Positions 9,922 to 24,728 of a stretch of DNA of 64,000 bases are shown piece after piece. Origin of the DNA: Burkholderia sp. lig30 (GTDB lineage Bacteria; Pseudomonadota; Gammaproteobacteria; Burkholderiales; Burkholderiaceae). The stretch covers positions 1 through 64,000 of the forward strand of contig NZ_JGVW01000087.1 of NCBI RefSeq assembly GCF_000687455.2, in the 5' to 3' direction. Each line of letters starts with the position of its first letter. The first letter of the stretch is position 1. The position numbers were made by a program, and so were the translations under genes. The notes under the pieces were generated by a model, which saw only the letters and a list, made by a program, of their open reading frames with translations, did no database searches and was not told where the DNA came from.

Positions 9922-10150
9922 TTGAAAGTTTGTGCTGATCAACCTCGCACCCTAGCGCCTACCTCACTCATCCCGTTCATCCGCCGCACGCCACCTGCCG
10001 GGCGATGTCGCGAACCCCGCGTGCTGCACGCCGGTTTCGCGGCGCGACAGCAGGCAGCGTCCAGCAGGCGACCGCGCGCGTCATCGCAGCGCGGCGCTCG
10101 CGCGGCAGGGTAAACAGGTCGGCAGCAGGGTGTTCCCCAAGGAGCCTCCC

Positions 10151-11296
10151 GTGTTGCCGTCTTTTTCTCCCGCTTTGCTCGCACTCGCCGACGGCACGGT
10201 CTTTCGTGGTTATTCGATCGGAGCCGTTGGCCATACGATCGGCGAAGTCGTGTTCAACACCGCGATCACCGGCTATCAGGAAATCCTGACTGACCCGAGC
10301 TACGCGCGCCAGATCGTCACGCTCACCTATCCGCATATCGGCAACGTCGGCGTCAACGCCGAGGATGTCGAAGCCACGAAAGTCCATGCCGCCGGCCTGA
10401 TCATCCGCGACCTGCCGACGCTCGCGTCGAACTTCCGCATGGATCGCACGCTCAGCGACTACCTGCGCGACGAAGGCGTCGTCGCGATCGCCGGCATCGA
10501 CACCCGCAAGCTGACCCGCATCCTGCGCGACAAGGGCGCGCAGAGCGGCTGCATCCTGGCCGGCTCGGACGACGAAGCGAAGGCGATCGAGCTCGCGCGC
10601 TCGTTCCCGGGCCTCGCCGGCATGGATCTCGCGAAGGTCGTGTCGACGCCCAAGCCGTTCGAATGGAAGCAGACCGAATGGCGCCTCGGCAGCGGCTACG
10701 GCCTGCAGACCGCACCGAAGTACCGCGTCGTCGCCTACGATTTCGGCGTCAAGTACAACATCCTGCGCATGCTCGCGGAGCGCGGCTGCCATGTGACCGT
10801 GCTGCCGGCCCAGGCCAGCGCGGAAGAGGCGCTCGCGCTGAATCCGGACGGCGTGTTCCTGTCGAACGGCCCCGGCGATCCGGAACCGTGCGACTACGCG
10901 ATCGCGGCGACGAAGACCTTCCTCGAGCGCGGCGTGCCGACCTTCGGCATCTGCCTCGGCCACCAGATCATGGGCCTCGCGGTCGGCGCGAAGACGCTCA
11001 AGATGAAGACGGGCCACCACGGCGCGAACCACCCGGTCAAGGATCTCGGCGACGGCCGCGTGGTGATCACGTCGCAGAACCACGGCTTCGCGGTCGACGC
11101 CGATTCGTTGCCGGCGAACGCGCGCGTCACGCACGTGTCGCTGTTCGACGGCACGCTGCAGGGCTTCGAGCTGACCGACCGTCCGGCGTTCTGCTTCCAG
11201 GGTCACCCGGAGGCATCGCCGGGCCCGCACGACATCGGCTACCTGTTCGACCGCTTCACCGCGTTGATGGACGCGGCCAAGCAGCGCAACGCATAA
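10151..11296 (+). CDS. carA: carbamoyl-phosphate synthase small (glutaminase) subunit
   Basis: This 381-aa subunit hydrolyses glutamine and channels ammonia to CarB for carbamoyl phosphate, the precursor of arginine and pyrimidines. The N-terminal CPSase domain (about 1-150) is followed by a class I glutamine amidotransferase domain with Cys268 in [10 protein letters not shown] and the His/Glu pair in [11 protein letters not shown]. The start is GTG 10151, six nt after AAGGAG; an in-frame ATG at 10130 lies upstream of that ribosome-binding site and is rejected. leuE begins 19 nt downstream. Confidence 0.96.
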   Translation: MLPSFSPALLALADGTVFRGYSIGAVGHTIGEVVFNTAITGYQEILTDPSYARQIVTLTYPHIGNVGVNAEDVEATKVHAAGLIIRDLPTLASNFRMDRTLSDYLRDEGVVAIAGIDTRKLTRILRDKGAQSGCILAGSDDEAKAIELARSFPGLAGMDLAKVVSTPKPFEWKQTEWRLGSGYGLQTAPKYRVVAYDFGVKYNILRMLAERGCHVTVLPAQASAEEALALNPDGVFLSNGPGDPEPCDYAIAATKTFLERGVPTFGICLGHQIMGLAVGAKTLKMKTGHHGANHPVKDLGDGRVVITSQNHGFAVDADSLPANARVTHVSLFDGTLQGFELTDRPAFCFQGHPEASPGPHDIGYLFDRFTALMDAAKQRNA

Positions 11297-11315
11297 CGCG
11301 CGGGAGGCACGCATC

Positions 11316-11987
11316 ATGTTCGGTCACGCACTCGGCATCACGGATCTCTGGACCTATGTGTTCGGGGTGGTGTTCATCATCCTGCTGCCGGGGCCGAACT
11401 CGATGTACGTGCTGTCGCTTGCCGCGCAGCGCGGCGTGAAGGCCGGCTATCGCGCGGCCTGCGGCGTGTTTCTCGGCGATACCGTGCTGATGGTCCTGTC
11501 GGCGGCGGGCGTCTCGTCGCTGCTGAAGGCCAATCCGCTGCTGTTCTCCGCCGTCAAGTACGGCGGCGCCGCGTACCTGCTCTATATCGGCACCGGCATG
11601 CTGCGCGGCGCGTGGCGCAAGCTGCGCGCGGGCGCCGGCGAGGCTGCCGAGGCGCCGCGCGCGGCCGACGGCGAGCGCTCTTTCGACAAGCCGTTCCGCA
11701 AGGCGCTGGTCGTGAGCCTCCTGAATCCGAAGGCGATCCTGTTCTTCATCTCGTTCTTCATTCAGTTCGTCGACCCGGCGTTCCCGCATCCCGCGTTGCC
11801 GTTCTTCGTGCTCGGAGCGATCGCGCAATGCGCGAGCTTCCTGTACCTGAGCACGCTGATCTTCGCGGGCGCGCGCCTGGCCGAGCATTTCCGCCGCCGC
11901 CGCAAGCTCGCGGCGGGCGCGGCAAGCAGTGTGGGCGGCCTCTTCATCGGCTTCTCCGTGAAGCTCGCGCTCGCGACGATGGGCTGA
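11316..11987 (+). CDS. leuE: LysE/RhtB-family amino-acid exporter, leucine efflux type
   Basis: This 223-aa inner-membrane protein has about six membrane helices. It carries the family signature [33 protein letters not shown] in two parts, and [17 protein letters not shown]. The order and wording are close to E. coli LeuE, which exports leucine and analogues. The GGGAGG-type site before the ATG is good. It sits between carA and carB in the same direction with short spacers, so it is probably transcribed with them, although an exporter has no evident part in carbamoyl phosphate synthesis. Confidence 0.85.
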   Translation: MFGHALGITDLWTYVFGVVFIILLPGPNSMYVLSLAAQRGVKAGYRAACGVFLGDTVLMVLSAAGVSSLLKANPLLFSAVKYGGAAYLLYIGTGMLRGAWRKLRAGAGEAAEAPRAADGERSFDKPFRKALVVSLLNPKAILFFISFFIQFVDPAFPHPALPFFVLGAIAQCASFLYLSTLIFAGARLAEHFRRRRKLAAGAASSVGGLFIGFSVKLALATMG

Positions 11988-12036
11988 GCGCAGCCGGCCG
12001 CCACACGACAACGATTACTTTTTGAATTCACAAGCC

Positions 12037-15291
<3,255 letters not shown>

Positions 15292-15321
15292 GCGGTCAGT
15301 TACCTGTAGAAGCAACACGTG

Positions 15322-15384
15322 CCGCGATTAGGCGGCGTTCCCGGCGGTCCGCCGGGGATGCGCTTAATCGCGGTGATTTTTTTT
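15322..15384 (+). terminator. large two-tier terminator between carB and greA
   Basis: The outer 9-bp stem CCGCGATTA/TAATCGCGG (15322-15330 with 15365-15373) encloses an inner CCCGGCGG/CCGCCGGG hairpin, followed by TGA and eight T's. It ends only about 30 nt before the greA start codon. Confidence 0.85.
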
Positions 15385-15413
15385 ATAGCCGTTTTTAGCG
15401 ATTGAAGCCGTTT

Positions 15414-15890
15414 ATGAGCACCATTCCGTTGACAAAGCGTGGCGCAGAACTCCTGCGCGATGAATTGCAGCGCCTCAAGTCCGTCGAGCGGCCGGCCGTG
15501 ATCAACGCGATCGCGGAGGCCCGCGCACAGGGCGATCTGTCCGAAAACGCCGAATACGACGCCGCGAAGGAAAAGCAGGGCTTCATCGAGGGTCGCATCG
15601 CGGAACTCGAATCGAAGCTGTCGGCCGCGCAGATCATCGATCCGACCGTGCTCGACGCCGACGGCCGCGTGGTTTTCGCCGCGACGGTCGAACTCGAGGA
15701 TCTCGAGTCGGGCAGCACCGTCAAGTACCAGATCGTCGGCGACGACGAAGCCGACATCGACCACGGCCTGATCTCGGTCAGCTCGCCGATCGCCCGCGCG
15801 CTGATCGGCAAGTCCGAAGGCGACGTCGCGGCGGTGCAGGCGCCGAGCGGCGTGCGCGAGTACGAAATCATCTCGGTCAGCTACGTCTGA
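15414..15890 (+). CDS. greA: transcription elongation factor GreA
   Basis: This 158-aa protein matches the usual GreA length. It rescues backtracked RNA polymerase by stimulating transcript cleavage. The N-terminal coiled coil (about 1-75) carries the tip acidic pair in [18 protein letters not shown], and the C-terminal globular domain includes [16 protein letters not shown]. The start at 15414 gives [18 protein letters not shown]; an upstream Met at 15402 would add four residues. It lies just downstream of a strong terminator, and I could not define its own promoter. Confidence 0.96.
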   Translation: MSTIPLTKRGAELLRDELQRLKSVERPAVINAIAEARAQGDLSENAEYDAAKEKQGFIEGRIAELESKLSAAQIIDPTVLDADGRVVFAATVELEDLESGSTVKYQIVGDDEADIDHGLISVSSPIARALIGKSEGDVAAVQAPSGVREYEIISVSYV

Positions 15891-15891
15891 G

Positions 15892-16365
15892 ATGCGCACG
15901 GCCGTGATGCCGCACCGCGTGTTCCGGTTGCTGTCGACCGTGTGGGTCGGCAGTCTGCTGACGATCGGCTACGCGGTCGCGCCCGTGCTGTTCAACCGGC
16001 TGGAGCGGATGACGGCCGGCTCGGTCGCCGCACGGCTGTTCCGCATCGAGGCAACCATTGGCGTGGTATGCGGCGTGCTGCTGCTTGCGCTGGCGAACCT
16101 GTTGGTGCGGCGCGGCTGCGACGAATATCGCCGCCTGCGCTGGGTTCTGGCGGCCATGGTCGGCTGCGTGCTGATCGGCTATTTCGCGTTGCAGCCGTTC
16201 ATGAATGCGCTGCGGATCGCCGCCCAGGAGGCGGGCACCGACGTCGGGCATTCGGCCTACGCGAGCCGTTTCGGGATGCTGCACGGCATCTCGAGCCTGT
16301 TCTATCTGGTCGAGAGCGTGCTCGGGCTGATGCTGATCTGGAAGCTGCCGACGCGCGACGCATGA
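15892..16365 (+). CDS. DUF4149 domain-containing membrane protein
   Basis: This 157-aa protein has four predicted membrane helices and matches the DUF4149 (TMEM205-like) family often found beside greA in beta-proteobacteria. Recognisable parts are LLSTVWVGSLLTIGYAVAPVLF near the N-terminus and GMLHGISSLFYLVESVLGL near the end. The start lies 1 nt after the greA stop, so the two are translationally linked; MPHR at 15907 is an alternative start. Function is unknown. Confidence 0.82.
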   Translation: MRTAVMPHRVFRLLSTVWVGSLLTIGYAVAPVLFNRLERMTAGSVAARLFRIEATIGVVCGVLLLALANLLVRRGCDEYRRLRWVLAAMVGCVLIGYFALQPFMNALRIAAQEAGTDVGHSAYASRFGMLHGISSLFYLVESVLGLMLIWKLPTRDA

Positions 16366-16410
16366 CGCGCGGCGGCGCACGGCCCCGCATGGAGGCCGTG
16401 CCGGGCGGCG

Positions 16411-16950
16411 TTACTTGTCCTGGTGCGGGCGCTTGGTGCTCGTCTGGCGCTTTTTCGCACGCTTGACGTTGCCGCCCGCGGTCACGCGCTCGTTGCCGCG
16501 CACCACGACTTTTTGCGGCCTCGGGCGGCGCACGGGGCTTGCGTTCGGCGATTGCTTGACGACCTTGACGACGCGCGGCGCACGGCCCTTCTTGTCGGTT
16601 TCGCCGGCGGACGCGGCTTCACCCGCGCTCGGCAGCGTGCCGCTGCGGCGGCCGCGTGCCGGTGCCGGGGCGGCTTCCTCGGGCTTCCAGATCACGAGCA
16701 GCTTGCCGATGTGCTGGATCGGTGCGGCGCTCAGGCGGTCGCAGATCTCGTCGTAGATCGCGACGCGTGCGTCGCGTTCGTCGCCGAACACGCGGATCTT
16801 GATCAGCTCGTGCGCGGCAAGGTGCACGCTGATTTCCGCCAGCACGGCGTCAGTGAGCCCTTCGGCGCCGATCAGCACGACCGGCTTGAGCGCATGGGCC
16901 TGGGAGCGCAGCGCGGAGCGCTCGGCGGGAGAAAGCGAAAGGGCGGGCAT
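16411..16950 (-). CDS. yhbY: YhbY/CRS1 (CRM)-domain RNA-binding protein
   Basis: This 179-aa protein has a CRM domain at residues 1-95, with LSPAERSALRSQAHALKPVV, the loop IGAEGLTDAVLAEI and HELIKIRVFG. E. coli YhbY associates with pre-50S ribosomal particles. After about residue 100 comes a basic, Ala/Pro/Lys/Arg-rich tail roughly 80 residues long that E. coli YhbY (about 97 aa) lacks; such tails are common in Burkholderia homologues and may bind RNA nonspecifically. It is divergent from rlmE. Confidence 0.9.
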   Translation of the reverse strand: MPALSLSPAERSALRSQAHALKPVVLIGAEGLTDAVLAEISVHLAAHELIKIRVFGDERDARVAIYDEICDRLSAAPIQHIGKLLVIWKPEEAAPAPARGRRSGTLPSAGEAASAGETDKKGRAPRVVKVVKQSPNASPVRRPRPQKVVVRGNERVTAGGNVKRAKKRQTSTKRPHQDK

Positions 16951-17132
16951 GGAGTATCGAATTCACAAATAAGGGCGCGCAACGCTGGCGCAAGCCGCGA
17001 TCAGCCGCGCGCCGAAACCACGTAAAATCGCGGCTTGGGCCTCTTTGAGGCCGGCAGCCGCGCGAATAAGACGCGTATTATCCGCCAAAAGCGCGGCCTC
17101 ACGAAGCAAACGGGCAGTAATCTCTCTCTCGC

Positions 17133-17795
17133 ATGGCAAAGAATCGCTTTAACCAATCCTGGCTGCACGACCACATCAACGATCCGTACGTCAAAATGGC
17201 GCAGCGGGAAGGGTACCGTGCGCGCGCGGCATACAAGCTGAAGGAAATCGACGAGCAGGACAAGCTGATCCGTCCGGGCCAGGTGATCGTCGATCTGGGC
17301 GCGGCGCCGGGCAGCTGGAGCCAGTACGCGCGCAACAAGCTCGCGCAGGGCAAGCAGCGCGACACGGCGCGCCAGGGCGGCATCGACGGCACGATCATCG
17401 CGCTCGACATGCTGCCGATGGAGCCGATCGCCGACGTGCACTTCATCCAGGGCGACTTCCGGGAGGACTCGGTGCTGCACCAGTTGGAGGAAGTGCTCGA
17501 AGGGCGGCCGGTGGACCTTGTAATTTCAGACATGGCCCCCAACCTGTCCGGGGTGGCCAGCGCCGATGCTGCGCGGATCGAGCACGTGTGCGATCTGGCG
17601 CTCGAATTCGCGCAGAATCACCTGAAGCCGGATGGCGCGTTGCTGGTGAAGTGTTTCCACGGCAGTGGCTATAGCCAGATCGTCGAGAAATTCAAGCATC
17701 AGTTCAGGACGGTCGCGCCACGCAAGCCCAAGGCGTCCCGCGACAAATCGTCCGAGACGTTCATCCTGGGCCGGCACCTGAAGCACCCGCACTGA
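17133..17795 (+). CDS. rlmE: 23S rRNA (uridine-2'-O)-methyltransferase
   Basis: This 220-aa FtsJ/RrmJ-family enzyme methylates U2552 of 23S rRNA in the 50S subunit. The SAM motif [16 protein letters not shown] is clear. The K-D-K-E tetrad can be placed at the Lys in [13 protein letters not shown], the Asp in [11 protein letters not shown], the Lys in [10 protein letters not shown] and the Glu in [12 protein letters not shown]. It precedes ftsH, the conserved rlmE-ftsH pair, with a spacer of about 170 bp. No strong ribosome-binding site is visible. Confidence 0.95.
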   Translation: MAKNRFNQSWLHDHINDPYVKMAQREGYRARAAYKLKEIDEQDKLIRPGQVIVDLGAAPGSWSQYARNKLAQGKQRDTARQGGIDGTIIALDMLPMEPIADVHFIQGDFREDSVLHQLEEVLEGRPVDLVISDMAPNLSGVASADAARIEHVCDLALEFAQNHLKPDGALLVKCFHGSGYSQIVEKFKHQFRTVAPRKPKASRDKSSETFILGRHLKHPH

Positions 17796-17897
17796 CGCGG
17801 GGCGACGTGCCGTAAAACGGGCTCCGGCCCTTGCCAGCCAAGCCGTACGCTATCGCGCCGGTTATCAATGGTTATGGCAGGGGGCTAGGGACTGGAT

Positions 17898-17938
17898 TAG
17901 AATGCCTGAGGAGCACCGCAAGGGAAATGTAGGTGCTC
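17898..17938 (+). promoter_or_regulatory. possible ftsH -10 element and 5' leader hairpin
   Basis: TAGAAT (17898-17903) is followed, where a transcript would begin, by an inverted repeat GAGCACC (17911-17917) with GGTGCTC (17932-17938). The leader could therefore start with a 7-bp stem-loop. No good -35 is seen, so this is tentative. Confidence 0.3.
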
Positions 17939-17962
17939 GTCTATGAGTGAAGGAGTGGTGCT

Positions 17963-19846
<1,884 letters not shown>

Positions 19847-19866
19847 TTCGGTACGTTGCATCGTTG

Positions 19867-19900
19867 ACGGGCTGGTGTGGCACTCACACCAGCCCGTTTT
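19867..19900 (+). terminator. strong Rho-independent terminator after ftsH
   Basis: A perfect 13-bp stem (19867-19879 with 19885-19897) with a 5-nt loop ends in TTTT. It overlaps the upstream extension of the folP frame, so folP translation should begin downstream of it. Confidence 0.92.
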
Positions 19901-19923
19901 GCATTCATCCACGTTCGTCATTC

Positions 19924-20808
19924 GTGTCCAACCCGTCCTTCATCCCCGAGCCGCTGCAGTGCGGCCGATTCAAACTGACGTTCGAGCGCCCGCTCGTGAT
20001 GGGCATTCTCAACGCCACCCCCGATTCGTTTTCCGACGGCGGCCGCTATCTCGCGCGCGACCACGCGTTGCGCCAGGCCGAGCGGATGCTCGCCGAGGGT
20101 GCGGACCTGATCGACATCGGCGGCGAGTCGACCCGCCCGGGCGCACCGCCCGTGCCGCTCGACGAGGAGCTGGCGCGCGTGATTCCGCTCGTCGAGGCAT
20201 TGCGTGCGCTGAACGTGCCGTTGTCGATCGATACCTACAAGCCGGCCGTGATGCGCGCATCGCTCGAGGCCGGCGCGGACCTGATCAACGACATCTGGGG
20301 CTTTCGCCAGCCCGGCGCGATCGATGCCGTGCGCGGCAGCGATTGCGGCCTTTGCGCGATGCACATGCTCGGCGAGCCGCAGACGATGCAGGTGCACGAG
20401 CCCGACTATCGGGACGTGGTGACTGACGTGCGCGATTTCCTTGCCGCGCGCGCGCACGCATTGATGGCTGCCGGCATCGCGCCGGAGCGGATCTGCGTCG
20501 ATCCGGGCTTCGGATTCGGCAAGGCGGTCGTCGACGACAATTACGCGCTGCTCGCCGCGTTGCCCGACACCGCGCCGGCCCGTCCGGACGGCCGCCCGTA
20601 CCCGATTCTCGCGGGGATGTCGCGCAAGTCGATGCTCGGCGCGGTGATCGGCGGCAAGCCGCCGCTGGAGCGTGTCGCGGCGAGCGTCGCGGCCGCGCTG
20701 TGCGCGGTCGAGCGGGGCGCGGCGATCGTGCGCGTGCACGACGTCGCGGCGACCGTCGACGCGCTGAAAATCTGGCATGCCGTGCGCGGAGCCGCACGGC
20801 ATCAATAA
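19924..20808 (+). CDS. folP: dihydropteroate synthase
   Basis: This TIM-barrel enzyme condenses p-aminobenzoate with hydroxymethyl-dihydropterin pyrophosphate in folate synthesis and is the sulfonamide target. Signatures are [51 protein letters not shown] and GFGFGKAV. The start is set at GTG 19924 ([11 protein letters not shown], 294 aa). No ribosome-binding site is seen, and the longer frame from 19864 runs through the ftsH terminator. It is followed 25 nt later by glmM, the conserved folP-glmM pair. Confidence 0.94.
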   Translation: MSNPSFIPEPLQCGRFKLTFERPLVMGILNATPDSFSDGGRYLARDHALRQAERMLAEGADLIDIGGESTRPGAPPVPLDEELARVIPLVEALRALNVPLSIDTYKPAVMRASLEAGADLINDIWGFRQPGAIDAVRGSDCGLCAMHMLGEPQTMQVHEPDYRDVVTDVRDFLAARAHALMAAGIAPERICVDPGFGFGKAVVDDNYALLAALPDTAPARPDGRPYPILAGMSRKSMLGAVIGGKPPLERVAASVAAALCAVERGAAIVRVHDVAATVDALKIWHAVRGAARHQ

Positions 20809-20833
20809 GTCAAAACGAGGAGAAAGGTTCGTT

Positions 20834-22189
20834 ATGGGACGTCGATATTTCGGTACGGACGGCATTCGCGGCAAGGTCGGCGAAGCGCCCATCACTCCGG
20901 ATTTCGTGTTGCGGCTCGGCTACGCGGCGGGCAAGGTGCTGGCCGGTTCCGCGGACGCGGCGGTGGGCACCCGGCCCACCGTGCTGATCGGCAAGGACAC
21001 GCGCGTGTCCGGCTACATGCTCGAGGCGGCGCTCGAGGCGGGTTTCTCGGCGGCGGGCGTCGACGTGATGCTGGCCGGCCCGATGCCGACGCCGGGCGTC
21101 GCCTACCTGACGCGGGCGCTGCGTCTGTCGGCCGGCGTCGTGATCAGCGCGTCGCACAATCCGTATCACGACAACGGCATCAAGTTCTTCTCGGCGGACG
21201 GCAACAAGCTGCCGGACGAAACCGAAGCCGAGATCGAGGCGTGGCTCGACAAGCCGCTTGCCTGCGCACCGTCGGACGGGCTCGGCAAGGCACGCCGGCT
21301 CGACGACGCGGCGGGGCGCTACATCGAGTTCTGCAAGAGCACGTTCCCGGCCGCGTTCGACCTGCGCGGCATGAAGCTCGTGATCGACTGCGCGCACGGC
21401 GCCGCCTACCAGATCGCACCGCACGTGTTTCATGAGCTTGGCGCGGAGGTGATCCCGATCGGGGTCGCGCCGAACGGCTTCAACATCAACGACGGCGTCG
21501 GCGCGACCGCGCCGGACGCACTGGTGCGTGCGGTGCGCGCGAACCACGCGGATCTCGGCATCGCGCTCGATGGCGACGCGGACCGCCTGCAGGTCGTCGA
21601 CGCATCGGGACGGCTGTTCAATGGCGACGAGCTGCTCTACGTGCTGGTGAAGGATCGAATCGCAACTAACGGTCGAGTCGAAGGGGCGGTCGGAACGCTG
21701 ATGACGAATCTCGCCGTCGAAGTCGCGCTAAAGCGCGAGGGCGTGCAGTTCGTCCGGGCCGCGGTCGGCGACCGCTATGTGCTGGAGCAGCTGCGCGAGC
21801 GCGGCTGGCAACTCGGCGCGGAAGGCTCGGGCCACATCCTGTCGCTCGACCGCCACTCGACCGGCGACGGCATCGTCTCTGCGCTGCTGGTGCTCGCGGC
21901 GCTCAAGCGCAGCGGCCAGACGCTCGCGCAGATGCTCGAAAGCGTGACGCTGTTCCCGCAGAAGCTGATCAACGTGCGGATGAAGCCGGGCGCCGACTGG
22001 AAGGGCGACGCAACGATTCGCGCGGCGATCGACGCGGCCGAGACGGCGCTCTCCGGCAGCGGCCGCGTGCTGATCCGCGCGTCGGGTACCGAGCCGGTGC
22101 TGCGCGTGATGGTCGAGGCGCAGCAGGCCGCGGAAGCGAGCCGGCACGCGGAGGCGATCGCCGAAGCGGTGCGCGTGGCGACCACCTGA
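20834..22189 (+). CDS. glmM: phosphoglucosamine mutase
   Basis: This 451-aa alpha-D-phosphohexomutase converts glucosamine-6-P to glucosamine-1-P for UDP-GlcNAc, feeding peptidoglycan and LPS. The N-terminus is [14 protein letters not shown], the phosphoserine loop [13 protein letters not shown] has the active Ser107, the metal loop is [10 protein letters not shown] and the phosphate-binding end is [15 protein letters not shown]. The start at 20834 follows AGGAGAAAGG. Its length is normal for the family. Confidence 0.96.
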   Translation: MGRRYFGTDGIRGKVGEAPITPDFVLRLGYAAGKVLAGSADAAVGTRPTVLIGKDTRVSGYMLEAALEAGFSAAGVDVMLAGPMPTPGVAYLTRALRLSAGVVISASHNPYHDNGIKFFSADGNKLPDETEAEIEAWLDKPLACAPSDGLGKARRLDDAAGRYIEFCKSTFPAAFDLRGMKLVIDCAHGAAYQIAPHVFHELGAEVIPIGVAPNGFNINDGVGATAPDALVRAVRANHADLGIALDGDADRLQVVDASGRLFNGDELLYVLVKDRIATNGRVEGAVGTLMTNLAVEVALKREGVQFVRAAVGDRYVLEQLRERGWQLGAEGSGHILSLDRHSTGDGIVSALLVLAALKRSGQTLAQMLESVTLFPQKLINVRMKPGADWKGDATIRAAIDAAETALSGSGRVLIRASGTEPVLRVMVEAQQAAEASRHAEAIAEAVRVATT

Positions 22190-22290
22190 TCGCGCGGATC
22201 GCGGCGCGGGCGGCTCCGTCGCCGCGCCGCGATCCGCATCGCGGTCCGGCTGCCCGCCCGCATCCGCATCGCGCGCATGACGTGTATATG

Positions 22291-22357
22291 GTCCGGGGCC
22301 GTCCGGGCCGTCCGGGCCTCCGGGTCTCCGGGTCTCCGGGTCTCCGGGTCTCCGGGT
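22291..22357 (+). repeat. tandem repeats (9-10 bp GTCCGGGCC and 8 bp CTCCGGGT)
   Basis: Three copies of a GTCCGGGCC-like unit (the first with an extra G) run into five perfect copies of CTCCGGGT at 22318-22357. Such short perfect repeats are prone to copy-number slippage. Confidence 0.9.
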
Positions 22358-22509
22358 CGATCGCTTCCGACCCTGAATGGCGCGTACGGGCTGCCGCAAC
22401 GGCATTTCCCTGGTTTCCCGGGGCTCCCTTTTGGGCGATTCCTCCGTCATCTCCGTGCGTTCGCACCCGGCCGGATGGGCATCCCCTCGGCGCATCCGTG
22501 CCTTTCAAA

Positions 22510-22575
22510 TAGTCATGTTACTGTCACGCCAGCTTCATCGTTTGTCACATTACTGTCATGGCCACCCCCTAATCT
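22510..22575 (+). promoter_or_regulatory. PhoB-dependent pst promoter with two tandem Pho boxes
   Basis: Two 18-bp Pho boxes lie in tandem, 32 bp apart (three helical turns): 22510-22527 (TAGTCAT-GTTA-CTGTCAC) and 22542-22559 (TTGTCAC-ATTA-CTGTCAT). The downstream box occupies the -35 position, 10 nt before TAATCT (22570-22575), the arrangement of PhoB-activated promoters. It should drive pstSCAB-phoU and perhaps phoBR in phosphate limitation. Confidence 0.85.
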
Positions 22576-22615
22576 TCGCGGTGCCGTAGTCATCCGCTCA
22601 CACACTGGAGGTCTC

Positions 22616-23647
22616 ATGAAATTGATGCAAACCGCGTTTGCTGGCCTGGCTGGCGCGCTCTTCGCCGTTGCTGCGCACGCCGCCGACATCACGGGCGCGG
22701 GCAGCACCTTCGCAATGCCGATCTATACGAAATGGGCTGCTGACTACCAGCAGACCGGTGGCGCGAAGATCAACTATCAGGGCATCGGCTCGTCGGGCGG
22801 CCTGAAGCAGATCGTCGCGAAGACCGTCGATTTCGCCGGTTCGGACGCGCCGCTGAAGGACGAAGACCTCGCGAAGGACGGCCTGTTCCAGTTCCCGACG
22901 GTGGTGGGCGGCGTCGTGCCGGTCGTCAACGTGCCGGGCGTGAAGGCGGGTGAGCTGATCCTGTCGGGCCCGGTGCTCGGCGAGATCTACCTGGGCAAGA
23001 TCAAGAAGTGGAACGATCCGGCGATCGTCGCACTGAACCCGAAGGCCAAGCTGCCGGATACGGACATCGCGGTCGTGCGCCGTGCGGACGGCTCGGGCAC
23101 GAGCTTCATCTGGACGAACTACCTGTCGAAGGTCAGCGAAGACTGGAAGTCGAAGGTCGGCGAAGGCACGACGGTCAACTGGCCGACGGGCACGGGCGGC
23201 AAGGGTAACGACGGCGTCGCGGCATTCGTGCAGCGCCTGCCGGGCGCGATCGGCTACGTCGAGTGGGCGTACGCGAAGAAGAACAACATGGTCTACACCG
23301 CGCTGAAGAACTCGACGGGCGCGGTCGTCGAGCCGAAGACGGAAACCTTCAAGGCGGCGGCTGCCGGCGCGAACTGGTCGAAGTCGTTCTACCAGATCCT
23401 GACGAACCAGCCGGGCAAGGAAGCATGGCCGGTCGTCGGCGCGACGTTCGTGCTGCTCCACGTGAAGCAGGACAAGGCGGAGCAGGGCAAGGAAACGCTG
23501 AAGTTCTTCGACTGGGCGTTCAAGAACGGCGAGAAGGCAGCGGACAACCTCGACTACATCTCGCTGCCGCCGGCGGTCGAGACGGAAATCCGCAAGCAGT
23601 GGAAGGTCAAGGTGACGGACGCGGCAGGCAAGCCGATCGCCGAGTAA
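22616..23647 (+). CDS. pstS: phosphate ABC transporter, periplasmic phosphate-binding protein
   Basis: This 343-aa high-affinity phosphate receptor feeds PstCAB. The signal peptide (1-22) ends AAHA before [13 protein letters not shown], whose TGAGSTF loop is the phosphate-binding signature. Further ligand segments are [20 protein letters not shown] and [12 protein letters not shown]. The start at 22616 has GGAGG upstream and yields a proper signal peptide. It is the first gene of the pst-pho operon, directly behind the Pho boxes. Confidence 0.96.
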   Translation: MKLMQTAFAGLAGALFAVAAHAADITGAGSTFAMPIYTKWAADYQQTGGAKINYQGIGSSGGLKQIVAKTVDFAGSDAPLKDEDLAKDGLFQFPTVVGGVVPVVNVPGVKAGELILSGPVLGEIYLGKIKKWNDPAIVALNPKAKLPDTDIAVVRRADGSGTSFIWTNYLSKVSEDWKSKVGEGTTVNWPTGTGGKGNDGVAAFVQRLPGAIGYVEWAYAKKNNMVYTALKNSTGAVVEPKTETFKAAAAGANWSKSFYQILTNQPGKEAWPVVGATFVLLHVKQDKAEQGKETLKFFDWAFKNGEKAADNLDYISLPPAVETEIRKQWKVKVTDAAGKPIAE

Positions 23648-23663
23648 GCGTTGCAGCGGTTCG

Positions 23664-23687
23664 CTGCCCGGCCGACCCGGCCGGGCA
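23664..23687 (+). other. intercistronic hairpin between pstS and pstC
   Basis: A perfect 11-bp GC stem (CTGCCCGGCCG/CGGCCGGGCAG) with a 3-nt loop and no T-run lies 17 nt after pstS. It is suited to stabilise the pstS message or reduce downstream expression rather than to terminate fully, consistent with a receptor made in excess over the permease. Confidence 0.7.
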
Positions 23688-23741
23688 GTGTGTGCAGTAA
23701 GGCCGGGCGTCGTCGCGCCCGGCACTCAAGAGCAGGCGCCC

Positions 23742-24728
23742 ATGTCTGATATTCCATACGTGTCATCCCGGTCCGCCGACAAGGCGCAGCAACGCGCGCC
23801 CAGCCGACTCGGGGACATTCTGTTCGGCGGTCTCGCCCGCTTCGCCGCGATCGTGACCTTGCTGCTGCTCGGCGGCATCATCGTCTCGCTGATCGTCGCG
23901 TCGATGCCGACCATCCAGAAATTCGGTCTCGGTTTCCTCTGGCATTCCGAATGGGATCCCACCGTCGACGTCTACGGTGCGCTCGTGCCGATCTACGGCA
24001 CCATCGTGACGTCGCTCATTGCATTGTTGATCGCGGTGCCGGTCAGCTTCGGCATCGCGCTGTTCCTCACCGAGCTGGCGCCCGTCTGGCTGCGCCGTCC
24101 GCTCGGCATTGCGATCGAGCTGCTCGCCGCGATCCCGTCGATCGTCTACGGCATGTGGGGGCTGCTCGTGTTCGCGCCGATCTTCGCGGGCTATTTCCAG
24201 AAGCCGATCGGCCGCCTGTTCGACGGCGTGCCGGTGCTCGGCCCGCTGTTCGCCGGCCCGCCGATCGGCATCGGCATCCTGTCCGCCGGCGTGATCCTCG
24301 CGATCATGATCATCCCGTACATCGCGTCGGTGATGCGTGACGTGTTCGAGGTCACGCCCGTGCTGCTGAAGGAGTCCGCGTACGGGATCGGCTGCACGAC
24401 CTGGGAAGTGATGTGGAAGATCGTGCTGCCCTATACGAAGACCGGCGTGATCGGCGGCGTGATGCTCGGCCTCGGCCGCGCGCTCGGCGAGACGATGGCG
24501 GTCACGTTCGTGATCGGCAACACGAACCTGCTCGACAACGTATCGCTGTTCTCGCCGGGCAACAGCATCACGTCGGCGCTCGCGAACGAGTTCGCCGAGG
24601 CGTCGCCCGGTCTTCATACGTCCGCGCTGATGGAGCTGGGCCTGATCCTGTTCGTGATCACCTTCATCGTGCTGGCCATCTCCAAACTGTTGTTGCTGCG
24701 TCTCGAGAAAGGGGAGGGCCAGAAATGA
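23742..24728 (+). CDS. pstC: phosphate ABC transporter permease PstC
   Basis: This 328-aa inner-membrane permease has about six helices. The binding-protein-dependent transport domain has the EAA-like loop [21 protein letters not shown], which contacts PstB. It pairs with PstA to form the phosphate channel. The start at 23742 (MSDIPYVSS) fits the family, and its stop overlaps the pstA start (ATGA). Confidence 0.95.
   Translation: MSDIPYVSSRSADKAQQRAPSRLGDILFGGLARFAAIVTLLLLGGIIVSLIVASMPTIQKFGLGFLWHSEWDPTVDVYGALVPIYGTIVTSLIALLIAVPVSFGIALFLTELAPVWLRRPLGIAIELLAAIPSIVYGMWGLLVFAPIFAGYFQKPIGRLFDGVPVLGPLFAGPPIGIGILSAGVILAIMIIPYIASVMRDVFEVTPVLLKESAYGIGCTTWEVMWKIVLPYTKTGVIGGVMLGLGRALGETMAVTFVIGNTNLLDNVSLFSPGNSITSALANEFAEASPGLHTSALMELGLILFVITFIVLAISKLLLLRLEKGEGQK

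Larger units (their letters stand above)
9665..10150 (+). other. mltD-carA intergenic region and carA leader
   Basis: This 486-bp gap holds the mltD terminator, the carA promoter and a leader of about 220 nt. An imperfect hairpin near 10010-10043 (GCGAACCCCGCGT against its near-complement, 2 mismatches in 13) lies in the leader. Frames open across it have no ribosome-binding site and are not called. Confidence 0.6.
22190..22615 (+). other. glmM-pstS intergenic region
   Basis: This 426-bp gap holds a short tandem repeat (22291-22357) and the pst promoter with two Pho boxes (22510-22559). Open frames across the repeat are products of its GC-rich periodicity. No coding gene is supported. Confidence 0.7.

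Noticed and set aside
17826-17870. Heat-shock sigma-32 promoter before ftsH
   Set aside because: A CTTGCC-like -35 is present, but no CCCCAT-type -10 stands at the proper distance.
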